A stretch of DNA of 64,000 nt from Blastomussa wellsi (taxonomy: Eukaryota > Cnidaria > Anthozoa > Scleractinia > Plerogyridae), in the NCBI GenBank assembly GCA_947652115.1, contig OX393569.1:22318896-22382895 (forward strand). Reading direction: 5' to 3'. Of this stretch, positions 14,501-24,581 are shown in pieces. The position numbers were made by a program, and so were the translations under genes. The notes beneath the pieces were generated by a model, which saw nothing but the letters and a program-made list of their open reading frames with translations, ran no database searches and had not been told where the DNA came from. The first letter of the stretch is position 1; the number at the start of each line of letters is the position of its first letter.

Positions 14501-15762
14501 GATTTTTTTGCAAGAGTAAGCTTTTCAAATTCTATTGATAAGATTTGATTGAGATTTTTTTGCGCAAGACGGTAATTTCCTTTTAGTTAAAGCTTTCGTA
14601 CCGCACGCTTCGTCGGAGTATTAAAGCTATTCCACGCGCGCGCAACTTGGAACTTGACTAGTTTTTATCTCTTTTCCAATTAAATGCTGTCGTTACCTAT
14701 GTCAGAAATGCAATCTTTAACTCTCGATTCTTTTTTTTAGAATTCGCGAATCCGTATTCACATGTATTCATAATCAGGCGTGCGGAACTTATCTTACATA
14801 TGCATGTACATAAGATTTGCGACGATGATGTGTTCCACGCGCAAGTCACGGGTTTCAACAGCGTTTAATTTGTTCCGACTCAAAACAAACGCGATCTTCT
14901 CGAGAAGAAAAGTGCTACAAAAAACTCATAGCTTTTTTCGTTAAATGGACGTCTCTTCAGTATTTCGTGCGCAAATTACGTGCCCTAAAGCCCCGTTTAC
15001 ACAGGCGATTTTTGTCGCGCAACTCGATGCAATTTTTGTCGCGCTCTAAATTGCAACTTCAAAATCGCTCGTGTAAACCACCTGCGATTTGGTCGCCGCG
15101 ATATCGCCGAGGTTTCGAACATGTTTGAACCTTGATGGAACTCAGAGCGCGACAAAAATTCCATCGCGTTGCGCGACAAAAATCGCCTGTGTAAACGGGG
15201 CTTAACAATCCCCGCTATAATTAACTTGTTCGTTTCAACAGTAACTTGTTCGTTTCAATTCATGGTCTCAGGTCAAGTCACTTTTCTTTATTCTGTGCAT
15301 ACACACGTTACGGTTGACGTTTTCCGAGTGAGAGTGTAGACTTTTTACTTATGGGCGAAACCATTATTGTTCTGGGCGAAACCATTCTCGTTCTGGGCGA
15401 AACGATATGTGCGAAACTCGTTATGGGCGAAACCCGCCATAACCACATATATGGCCTTAAATTTGCTGTAAATTTATAGCACGATTTACAACCAAGTAAA
15501 ACCTAGGTTAAGTAAACTTGCATCATTTTCTTGCTAATGCTGCGACCCGGCCCATTTCACACGCCGTAAAGAGATCAAAAGGTCATGATAACCACCCCAA
15601 ACTTTGAGGTCTGCTTCGATCGCAGCTAAAAGTAAACAAGCGAAACAACTCGCTGAAGTGTGAAACTTACCAGGCCACCAACAGAACAATACCAATGAGA
15701 ACTGCAATGCATAACTGATCGAATGCTGCAACTCCTCGAGCAGAATCTATCGAAAAATCCAT
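5511..15762 (-). CDS. cytochrome P450, CYP3A-like (clan 3), 13 exons, 515 aa
   Basis: Haem-thiolate mono-oxygenase, expected on the ER membrane. Coding exons in transcript order: 15762-15671, 12749-12653, 11856-11798, 11670-11568, 10601-10482, 9986-9898, 8952-8813, 8627-8479, 8367-8140, 8029-7938, 7609-7472, 7053-6891 and 5588-5511. All junctions are in frame, giving 1548 bases with the stop. The start is chosen at 15762 because the first exon then encodes an N-terminal membrane anchor (IAVLIGIVLLVAW), followed by the proline hinge GIPGPAPWPFFGN. The I-helix AGYETT (about 322-327), the K-helix EALR (about 380-383) and the haem loop FGTGPRSCIG with Cys460 are all present, so the enzyme looks intact. 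The chain resembles vertebrate CYP3A and thromboxane synthase end to end. Its substrate cannot be told from sequence. The 2.9 kb intron after exon 1 carries several transposons. Confidence 0.93.
6385..6683 (+). repeat. tRNA-derived SINE, full-length copy with 12-base target duplication
   Basis: The element begins GAGGCGCAGTGG and contains an A-box-like TGGTTAGTGCGCTGGAC and a B box GGTTCGAGTCC, as expected of a tRNA-derived RNA polymerase III promoter. A body (GGATAAGCTCCGGCCTGATG near the end) and a short TTACTTTA tail follow. The direct repeat ATAACACACTGG flanks it at 6373-6384 and 6684-6695. The intact duplication suggests a fairly recent insertion. It lies in the last P450 intron, antisense to that gene. 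Related copies lie at about 2303, 30556, 31822 and 56215. Confidence 0.85.
9242..9652. mobile_element. non-autonomous DNA element with TATACCTGCCAAC end, 3'-truncated copy
   Basis: It shares most of its length with the complete copy at 25316-25788, starting at TATACCTGCCAAC and continuing through TTATCCAAAGGCGTGAGACC. It ends at GCCCGCAG without the matching terminal repeat. It lies in a P450 intron and has no credible coding frame. Confidence 0.6.
13477..13813. mobile_element. TTAA-flanked MITE (piggyBac- or Kolobok-like)
   Basis: The left end CCCATTGACTCCTGG and right end GTCAATGGG are inverted terminal repeats, and TTAA flanks both sides (13473-13476 and 13814-13817). A TTAA target is typical of piggyBac and Kolobok transposons. 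A second, incomplete copy of the left end starts at about 13927, only 110 bases downstream. Both lie in the first P450 intron. Confidence 0.65.
14989..15202. mobile_element. MITE with 35-base terminal inverted repeats and TAA target duplication
   Basis: The ends are near-perfect inverted repeats starting AGCCCCGTTTACACAGGCGA and continuing through TTTTTGTCGCGCAAC. TAA flanks both sides (14986-14988 and 15203-15205), a three-base target duplication like that of PIF/Harbinger transposons. The interior repeats fragments of the same CGCGACAAAA motif. It lies in the first P450 intron. Confidence 0.7.
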
Positions 15763-16620
15763 AATCCACAAGAAGCTAAGCCTGTGAAGGTATAACCCAC
15801 TCCGACTCCTGTGTATCGAAGGAATGTTCAGGTAATTGTTCAAGTCCCTTAGGGGTTTTTTAGGGGCGAACCCAGTAAACCCTAGCCTCCTACGCAGGGG
15901 GGACAAGTGTAACGCAATCCCCTAATAACGCCTGCGTAGAAGGCCATCTCAACCCATTCCCGTCCCCAGAGGCCGCGATCGTTTTGGTCAGCACCAAGAC
16001 TCGCGACCTCTGGGAAGGTCCAACACCGGAAGTCCGCGATTCACGGACTTCCCGTCACTCTGCGCATGCACAAAATCCAATCTGACAAACGCTACAAAAC
16101 GAGTTCTCTACGCATGCTCACAATTTGATTGCGATTGGCGCGCGCACCAATCTCGTACCTCGAGTCTTCGTTCCTTACTGCGCAGGCTTGACGAAACGAG
16201 CGTTTCCCGAGCGACTCTGGGTACGACGGTGGCGCGCGCACATGAACAATATGGCGGCTTTTTCTACATTTTTTATTGCAGAATTTTGGTGTACTAATTG
16301 GTGTGTCAATTACATCTAGACCTGCCCCAAGTCGCTCGTTTTTTCTTTGTATCGATAGACACGATAGAGTTATTTGAAAGAGATCATTTTGAAATCGCGC
16401 GCGAATGAACAAAATCGCTTAGAATCAAGCGCGAGAAAAATTGAGGAACGTGCGAATGGTTCGGAACGAGCGACTTGTGTCACTTGCTGGAAATCGCTTC
16501 TGGCTGACGATTTTTGCCGCGACGCGAGCCATGGCGTGTATTAAGATTGCGATTAGCGATTGTTTGGATTTTCTTCAAAGAGTTGATGAAACCGACCCTA
16601 ATAAGGCTAATAATTAATTG

Positions 16621-16664
<44 letters not shown>

Positions 16665-16770
16665 GTATAACAATATAATTTGGTTTTATCAACTGGGTTG
16701 ATAATGTCAATTGGCCACCGTAAAGAGATTCAAGTGCTGACGTTTCGAGCGTTAGCCCTTCGTCGGAGCG
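16621..16770 (-). repeat. 150-base repeat with hammerhead-like core, copy 1
   Basis: It is nearly identical to the copy at 16846-16995. On the minus strand it reads CCGACGA, a four-pair stem GGGC/GCTC, then GAAAC and GTC, the layout of a minimal hammerhead ribozyme core. The second core base is C where an active core has U. Such motifs are known from Penelope-like retroelements and retrozymes. The flanks are AATTAATTG and AATCGTTG, only an imperfect duplication. Confidence 0.6.
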
Positions 16771-16844
16771 AATCGTTGACAATCTTGTTTGCTTTTTGTC
16801 TGGACAAATCTGCTAAAAAGACTAGCAAACAAACAGAAAAGTAG

Positions 16845-16845
<1 letters not shown>

Positions 16846-16889
<44 letters not shown>

Positions 16890-16995
16890 GTATAACAATA
16901 TAATTTGGTTTTATCAACTGGGTTGATAATGTCAATTGGCCACCGTAAAGAGATTCAAGAGCTGACGTTTCGAGCGTTAGCCCTTCGTCGGAGCG
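16846..16995 (-). repeat. 150-base repeat with hammerhead-like core, copy 2
   Basis: It differs from copy 1 at very few positions. The inserted segment including two leading bases (16844-16995) is flanked by a perfect 11-base duplication, ACAGAAAAGTA, at 16833-16843 and 16996-17006. This shows it arrived as a discrete unit, as expected of retrotransposition. A TTATCAACTGGGTTGATAA hairpin lies in its middle. Confidence 0.65.
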
Positions 16996-18200
16996 ACAGA
17001 AAAGTACCAGCGTAACGCAAGCAGAGCGCGCTAACCTCGCAAGTTTTGCCAGCAGAGCGCGCGCTTACGTTCGTGCTCACTATTTTGATTGGCAGCCAAA
17101 TGTGGCGTCACCGGTAAAAAACCACCGGTGACGTCACATTGTCAGAAGTGGCGCGCTGCAGGTGAGACAAGTCTCCAGTTCCGCGCCGCCATTTTGATTT
17201 TCAAGCCGGCGCGCGCCCTCCAGGCTAGCGGTCTCCCTCGCCATTTTGATTCGGACTCCCGCGCGCCCTTCCTCTTGCGTAGCGAATCAAACGAGCGACT
17301 TGGAGCAAGTCTAGCTAAACCGGCCGATTTCTTGACTCGAGAGAGAAACAGGCCGCAAGTAGTCGAACTAAGCAGCTTTTTCAGTAAGAGCATTAAAAAA
17401 CTGATCCAAGATAAAGATAAAAGATTCAGAGTACGAAGAACTAGTATCAATCCGTCTCGCTGACTGCATACGAGATATATAAAGACTGTGTTGAGTTTGT
17501 TTTAGACACTGCTTTGCATAATAACGATAAAAATTACTTTCATTTTTAAGTTTACAGTTTTAATTTCGTAATAGCGAGTCCTAGTACGATGTGTTACCAG
17601 GCTACAGTTACAAATAAGGACTTCTTGTGACAACCATTTTCCGACTATGGTTATACCATGCAAACACCTGTTACCTTGTCACAAAATATTCAGAATGACC
17701 CACCGCGTGACTAAGTCGACGAGGCATGGGGGTTTAGGGCTCTTTTATACTTCTATCTTTTATACTTTTACCTTTCTTCTTAAATTTAAAATAGTACAAA
17801 GACGAACTAAGTTGCGCTGGAGAAAGATAATGGAGTATACACTTTGATGGCTTGTATTTTAGAGGCGTTTTTAATAGCAGGTGCCTTGGATAAATTCCAG
17901 GGAAAATAACCAATAAAAACCAAGCGTTTCCTAACACAAAAACAACTCTGCAAAAAAAATCACACCACAAAATCGCGTACGGGAGACATGTGTACAAATT
18001 GCTTGTACGATATAAACACGATACGAGAGTTGAGTTTTCGTTGCCGCGTAAATCGATGTCGGTAAAAAAGCTTTAAGAACGGACAGCGAAACATGAAAAC
18101 AATAATACGACTAATAGACCTTGGGGAACATTAATTATTAAAAGGCCTCAAATTATAGCGTCCCTCTTGCAAGGGCCCAGAAACGTAATTAGTTGTCAAC

Positions 18201-18329
18201 ATGGAGCCACAAGTAGAAGAAGAAACGCCTTCAAAAGGCTGTATAACTCTTTGTTTTGAGCGCATATTTCAAAAGTTGATAGAGATCACACCAAAATACA
18301 TGTACTTCATACTGGCAGCTGATGGATGA
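18201..18329 (+). other. possible upstream ORF in the leader of the MATH-OAS gene (42 codons)
   Basis: An ATG at 18201 opens 42 codons (starting MEPQVEEETPSKG) and stops at 18327-18329, about 96 bases before the main start at 18426. It is in a different position and is not joined to the main frame by any obvious splice. It could repress translation if transcribed, but transcription of this stretch is not shown. Confidence 0.25.
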
Positions 18330-18425
18330 GCTGTACAATTACTGCCGTGAGTTCTGGAACTGAACGCTACGCACCGTCTACTCAAACCCATCGCAGACTT
18401 GTAGCTCAGTAGCGCTCAAGCTAAA

Positions 18426-21400
18426 ATGGCCCTGCGACTCCACAACACAAGAGTTCTCAACGAAGGGATCTGCTGTTTTAACTTTATCTTTGAGGAATTT
18501 TCCAGCATTAGAGACAAAGTATATTCAAAGCCATTCTATTTCGCTGGGTGTCGGTGGCGTTTGCAAGGTGGAGTGAAGCAGAGACAGTTTGGAGTGTTTC
18601 TGCGGTGGCTTGGAGGTGGCGAGTACACTGATAAAACAAAATGCAATATCAGTTTTTCTGTAGAGGTTATCAACAATACAGATCCTTCAAGGTCGGTGAG
18701 AGCTGGAACTATGACAGATGCAGATGAGTTTACAAAAGCACTCTTTGGTATTGGCTGGAGCAAGTTAGTTGCTGTGGATGAAATAGAGAAGCCTAACTCA
18801 GGCTTTTTGGATGATAATAATTTGTTTGTAGAGATCAAGTGCGCAATGGCAGAGTTTGTATTTGAAGATAAGTTGGTGATTAACTTGTCATCTCGTACAA
18901 GCCATGTTTCCACCTCAAAGTTTTCTCTATATGGCGAGGAATGGTATCTGGTGCTGTATCCTAAAGGTGAACCGAAGAGAGACTCGGCTGGTGACGGCGG
19001 CCAACAGCCTGAACATGCTGCAGTATATCTGCACCGAGAAGAACCCGGCGTGTTACGATTCAAAGCTACATACTCCATTTTCGTTCGTGGAGGCCGAGAA
19101 GTCCAAGTTAGCCATCACTTCTGTAACAGCAATGCCAGCATAGCATTTGGTATCGAGAAGTTTTTCCGCACTAAAGATCTTAAGGCCATCTCCAAAGGAG
19201 GGATGGTCTCTATTGGAGTCAAATTCACCTGCATTGAACCTTATTACTACTTTGGATTTGATACAGAATGCTGGTCGCCTCCTAATCACCTTGGAGAAGG
19301 GTGCTCTATAAATAACGTGTTCCCTTTAATTCTCAAACCTTGCTCAAATGACAAGAAAATGTTGGACTTCAAACTTTTGTTTGACCCAGGCCCCAAATTT
19401 GAGCACTCTGAACTGGAAGAGAGCGCGTATTACATGAAGATCCTTTGGGGCGTTAATGTGGTGTGTATTAAAGATCACAACAGAAGTGTTACCGTCAACT
19501 CTTGGGATGTTCCCGGGAGAAGTTCATTCTGTCACAGCCAAGATGAAATGAGTATGAACACAACGCTAGAATTGAATGAGGTACTGCCAGGCTATCAAAA
19601 ACAAAAACCTGTCTACTTCCCAGCCCTGAGAAAACCTCCACAGTTTAGATTCAGAATCTCCTCATTCCAAGAGTTTTGAATTCTCTGTCACATAAAGAAC
19701 AAATTTATAGAATTTTATCCAGATTATAAGCTTCCAAAGCAGCGTTGGCTTTCCGTCTCATGCACAGAGTGACGATAAAACAGTTTTGATTTGACTTCTT
19801 ACCAAAGTATTGTAAATGCACCATGTTAAAAATCTCTAATTCTCGTGAATGCAAGGCTGCTGATATTTGGCTGAGCTCATGCAGCCGGGATGATGAACGG
19901 TCCCTGATTGGTCAATATGCCAGTAAATAATTTTTGGTTGACTCGTGATTTCCAATCCCATCTGGTGTTCTAACATCCTACGTGGGATTTCTGAAATGTT
20001 CACAGCGTACTAAGATATGGACCTTAAACATAAAAGTTGTGTTCTTGTTGTTGTTGTTTGTTTACTAGGTTCTGAATCCCTACAGTCCTTACTTAGATGA
20101 TGAGAAACATCTCGGTGTTCGGCTTGTCATAACGAATGCCAATGAAGTATACGATCCTCTACTAATCAACTCAGACAAACACAGCGTGGCGAAGCTGAGA
20201 GAAATGAATGCTCAAACAAAGGCTGTGATCGAAAATTTCTGGTAAGATCAGCTTTGAATTTTGCTATTAGTAAAAAAAGAAAAGAAATAGTAGAGTGACT
20301 TGCAAGCTACTCACACTACACACTCGCGCAAAAAGGCACCGACCAACCAGCACAAATACGCTTGTTCGGCCAAAACTAGAATCAGTCGTAGCTTGGTCGG
20401 ACTGTTTTGTACATTTTACCGCGCTTTGTACGTGCTATGATTGGTTTGTGTTCTTGTAGGATTACTTGGGTTTGCTCGTTTGTGGTGATTCTTCGGAATC
20501 GGGTGCTAGTCCAAACGTTTCACGTTCATCACTTGATTATCGAAGAGTCAAGGCAAACCCCACTGGACGAAATGTTCACATTACTTTCAAATGCGCCTTC
20601 ACGATGGCAGAAGCGCCTGAACATTTATTGACGTTTAACTGATGGTCTGTACACTGACTTAATTGTTTATTACAATTAGTGGAGGTCATGTAAGTGAGTT
20701 TGTGTGAGATTGTGTTCATAAAGCCTTATTTATATTAAAGGAAGGATCAACTGGAGGACGTGAACGCCGAAAAAGATAAAATAATAGCTGACAAAGAAGG
20801 CGAGATTTCAGCAAGAGAGGAGGAACTTAACAAGAAAGAAGCAACTATACAGGCACTGAAGGACGAAATCACTGAAAGCAATGAATACCTGGCGGAAATT
20901 GAGAGCACTGTTGAGGTACTCATGAATGCTCTACTGTCAAGGGACGATTTCACCTTCTTGGGAGGCCCCTCAGACCCGCTAAGTATGTAGCTTTAACATG
21001 TCTTAGGTATAGAAGGAACATGATCGCGTGGAAAAAAAACAAGGGGAAAACGGAAAAACAACACAAAAAATATTAACATATTTGTTAAACGTTTGTTGTT
21101 TTGTTCTTCTCTTGTCCAGATTGATGGGAAGAAGGTAAGCAGCATAAAGGATCTCATTGAAGAAGCTCAACCAGAGCAAGAGGAAATTAATAAGCAACAG
21201 GAAGCTGCAGAAAAATTAAAGACTTTCTTGATGGTAAGCCGGCGTGCACAATCTTGTGTTTTTTTGTTCTGTTGTAACTATTAAAATAAATAACGTGTTA
21301 ACTTTGTTATACCACAGGAACACCTTCCATTCAGTATCAGCCGCATTGTGGTTGTTGGCGCCGCTGGGCAAGGAACAACTATCAAAGGACACCTGGAACT

Positions 21401-24400
21401 AGATTTGGCCGTGTTTGTTAAAGGTGTAGACTGCGAGCAGTCTCTATTTTGCTCCAAAATCCGTAACGAAAGCGCAAATTTGCGAGTCGCGGATTTGCCA
21501 CTCGCCCCTCGAAAATAGCACCCGCAAATTTTCGCTTCCGTTACGGATTTTGGAGCAAAATAGAGACTGCTCGCAGTCTATTAAAGGTGCAATTCATGCT
21601 CGTCTTCTTCATCTCGTGCCTTCTCGGTTTTGAAAAAGCCGCGCATTTGTACATGTTGTACTAAACATCTAAACTCTGTCGAGTGTTCTGCAAGGTTTAA
21701 CACTGACTTTACATAAGAACAAATTAACCTGCGTTCAGGCGATTTTTTTAAACGAAGCTATGGTATGTAGGGATAAGAAGGTAAGTATGATAAGTAGGGA
21801 GGCGGGGCATGAACCACTATACGTTACTCAGGTTATAAGATCATATGTTTAATGATCATTTCAATTGGGCAGGGTTGTGGTATTAAACCATCTTGATCCA
21901 AAAACTCTCAACACATTCACGTAAGATTTTGAATAACCTTTAATTACATGAACTTTTCATGCTGAACACTAAATGGGAGATACACATGCCAAGAACCACA
22001 ACACAAAAGAAGCCACTCCCTTAACACAGCCACACCCTTGGTGGCACGCCTAAGTGCAAGTACACAAGACAGCAGTAAAAATGGCATTTATATAACCCAG
22101 TCAGTTAACTCAGAAACCATTGGTTTGACTGACATTTCAGGCTTGTAACCTGTGCTTATACAGAGGTTCAACCAAACTACACACGACTGTAGCAAAGCTA
22201 AGAAAGATTTTTATTATTTGTTAGAACTTCCAAGAACTGAGCATAAGAGTTGGTTACCAGCCATAGTGTTCACTATCAAGACCTTGCTGAAACAGGAAGG
22301 CTCCAAACAAGTAGAGCAAGATACAGATTGTGAGCATACAGCCACCAGCACACTGCCACCATGTTCAGATTTCATGACCACTTCAACAGCTGTGTTATTC
22401 AAATGTGATGGAGTCAGTGTGGCGCTTATGCCAGTTAATGACTGGGAGCCAATGGGTGGATACACAGCATTGTACAAACAATGTTTGTGCCAGCCAGCAG
22501 ACGCACAGCCATTGTAAGCATAAGTACACATTACACAAATCAAACAATGTTGCTGGAATCGAAAGAGATCTGTTCTAATATAATACTCTTATTACAATCG
22601 GACGCACATGGCTCATGTGTTACTCAATTTTGTTCTCTCTCTTTATAGCTATAACACTTCCGTCTGTGAAAGACAAACAGAGTTTATTGCCATGCAAAGT
22701 ACAAAGGTACGGTAATCAGCTGATTCTGGGCATTTTCTGTACATCGTTTCAAAACTTCTTTGTGACCACCACCATCTCATAAGGCCTCTTTCGAATTGTT
22801 TCTAGTAAGACTGTGTTAATCACATGAGGATAAAAAAGCTTTCAGGAGACGTTATCAAGAGTGGCAACATTGCTGATTAAAAATCGAAATATATCAATTT
22901 GGCGATAGCAGTGTCAGTCTCACTGATGAAATGTTTGCATTATTTTGTATTTCAGTGTAAGGAGCTAATTCGCATAGTCAAGGTTTGGAGTAACAATGTA
23001 GCATGGCGGAATTCCTCGTCCACACCCAGTCAGTACCTACTGTGTTTACTGGTTACAGCAGCTTGTCAAGTTGTCCATGAGTATGTATTTCACTTCTTAA
23101 TAATAATAATAATTAAAACATATTTATGCAGGATAACCATTTCAGTTATAAAAACTGCTATCAACATGGGTCCTGCGTAAATTAATACTTGACAAAACCT
23201 TTCTGTGCTGATGACTGTATGTATGTCCACAGAAAATACCATTTCAAGCTTTTAAATTTCGTTTTTAAAAACAAACTTATGTGAGTGTTCAAGGGCAAAG
23301 AGAAATTATGCAAAATGGAGTCCAGTAACCCTCCAGTAAATCATTGTAAGACAGTCACACATGTTTTCATTGTTATAAAATTAATAAAGCTAAAAAGAGA
23401 TTTATTAAGTGAAGCAGCCTCGACACATATTTTTAGTTTTAAAATAAAATGTTAATAATATTTTATCTTTCACTGAACTTGTAAAGGGGAGGTGAACAGT
23501 CACAGGCGGTAAGAGCAGACAAAGATGTATTCCTGGAACTTGCAGACATGGTTGGTGATGAATCACTGGAGTAAGTTTCCTTGTTTTTTTTCTAACTTTA
23601 CAATATGCACTCTTAGGGAACCAAATGTATGCATCCTAAACTCTTAAATTAAAACCTCTTCTCCTATAAAGCCCCTTCTCACAATCTAGAAAGCTGCTTT
23701 CTTGCCCTTTGTAACTTGGCAGGCCTATCATACTGGTATTATAGGAATGCAAATTATGTATGCATAGTACTATGCCGCAGCAGCTCATTGGACACATTGC
23801 AGGCCTATAGCAAAGGCCTACAGCATTACAGGAATACAATGGGCAGAGAGAGCTGCATAGCTGTTGTCCTTTGTGCACATTGCAGGCCATATGAACATCA
23901 TATGAGCATTATAGGCATGCAATGTGTACAGAGAGCTGTGTAACTTTAGCCTTTGCAAACATTGCAGGCCCACACTAGCATTATATGAATGCAATGCGTG
24001 CAGAGAGCTGTGCAGCTATTGCCCTTTGTGCACATTGGTAATAGGTATGACTTTTCTACCCTAACAAGTGAACAACATAATTATAAATTCTTTGAATGTG
24101 TGTAATATTTCTCATGCTTTTGTACTGTAAACTACAAACCAACTTGAACTGAATGGAATTGTAGCAACCAGTTTGTTTAATTTCAAATATATAATCATGA
24201 CAATCAGTAATCTTTTAACTGATTGTGGACAAAGTGAAAACTAATGAAACTGGCAAAATCTGCTTTATCCCTTACATTCTAAATTTGACACATCATTCAG
24301 TTAATGTTACTTGCACATGGAAACATATCAGATTGATGGCAACTGACTCATTTATGATTTCCTAACTTGATTTTTATCAATACTAATTCTGATGCAGAGT

Positions 24401-24581
24401 GTTCTGGAATGAGTATTACCTGGCAGAAGATTATCCCAGAGATACTTTACCAGTTCAATTCGATCTGCCGATTGTTCAAGACCCAGCTATTCCGACACAC
24501 AATGTGGCTTCTACAGGGCTGGAGGACTGGGCACAATTCAGAAGAGAACTATCTAAATGGGTAGCAAAATTAACACTTTAA
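18426..24581 (+). CDS. MATH(x3)-coiled coil-OAS-like nucleotidyltransferase fusion, 10 exons, 841 aa
   Basis: Exons: 18426-19580, 20069-20241, 20741-20915, 21120-21233, 21318-21425, 22164-22513, 22649-22706, 22956-23080, 23487-23570 and 24398-24581. Residues about 14-140, 145-270 and 295-407 form three MATH (TRAF-C-like) repeats. The join at 19580/20069 is supported because repeat 1 ends NSGFLDDNNLFVEI and repeat 3, after splicing, ends YSPYLDDEKHLGVRL. About 425-539 is Glu/Lys-rich coiled coil. From 540 on it follows OAS1: VVVGAAGQGTTIKG...LELDLAVF, GVSVALMPVNDW..MGGY, RIVKVWSNN and DPAIPTHN. The OAS family makes 2'-5' oligoadenylate on dsRNA. Here the acidic positions are E566, D568 and A662 instead of three Asp, so activity is doubtful. 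The donor at 21425/21426 abuts a foldback insertion. A candidate AATAAA lies at 25093-25098. If the fusion is wrong, this would be two adjacent genes. Confidence 0.75.
21427..21580. mobile_element. 154-base foldback MITE at an exon-intron border of the OAS part
   Basis: The two halves are inverted copies over about 60 bases each (TAGACTGCGAGCAGTCTC at both ends, in opposite orientation), so the element would form one hairpin. The direct repeat TTAAAGGTG flanks it at 21418-21426 and 21581-21589, a nine-base target duplication like that of Mutator-type elements. The left flank is the end of an OAS exon. Confidence 0.85.
23716..24040 (+). repeat. degenerate minisatellite in an OAS intron
   Basis: About four head-to-tail units of roughly 80-90 bases share GCAGGCC, TATAGGAATGCAA and CAGAGAGCTGTG motifs. 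It lies in the intron between the exons ending at 23570 and starting at 24398. No function is evident. Confidence 0.6.

Larger units (their letters stand above)
15763..18425. other. repeat-rich spacer between the P450 and the MATH-OAS gene
   Basis: No exon chain was supported. The stretch holds the P450 5' flank, and two 150-base hammerhead-like repeats inserted in a larger repeat (about 16360-17300) that has a second copy at about 50385-51060. It also holds short palindromes such as CACCGG..CCGGTG around 17110. The last 400 bases are probably the promoter and 5' leader of the gene starting at 18426. Confidence 0.5.

Noticed and set aside
18536..19078. 180-codon open frame on the minus strand
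   Set aside because: It lies wholly inside the first MATH exon on the opposite strand. The plus-strand frame has clear MATH repeats, this one has no recognisable domain.
20916..20982. Alternative donor GCTAA/GTATGT for the third MATH-OAS exon
   Set aside because: It has a better donor consensus, but joining it to the exon at 21120 gives an immediate stop (AAT TGA). The donor at 20915 keeps the frame.
23636..23943. Open frames on both strands in the OAS intron
   Set aside because: They follow the degenerate minisatellite at 23716-24040 and interrupt the well supported OAS exon chain.
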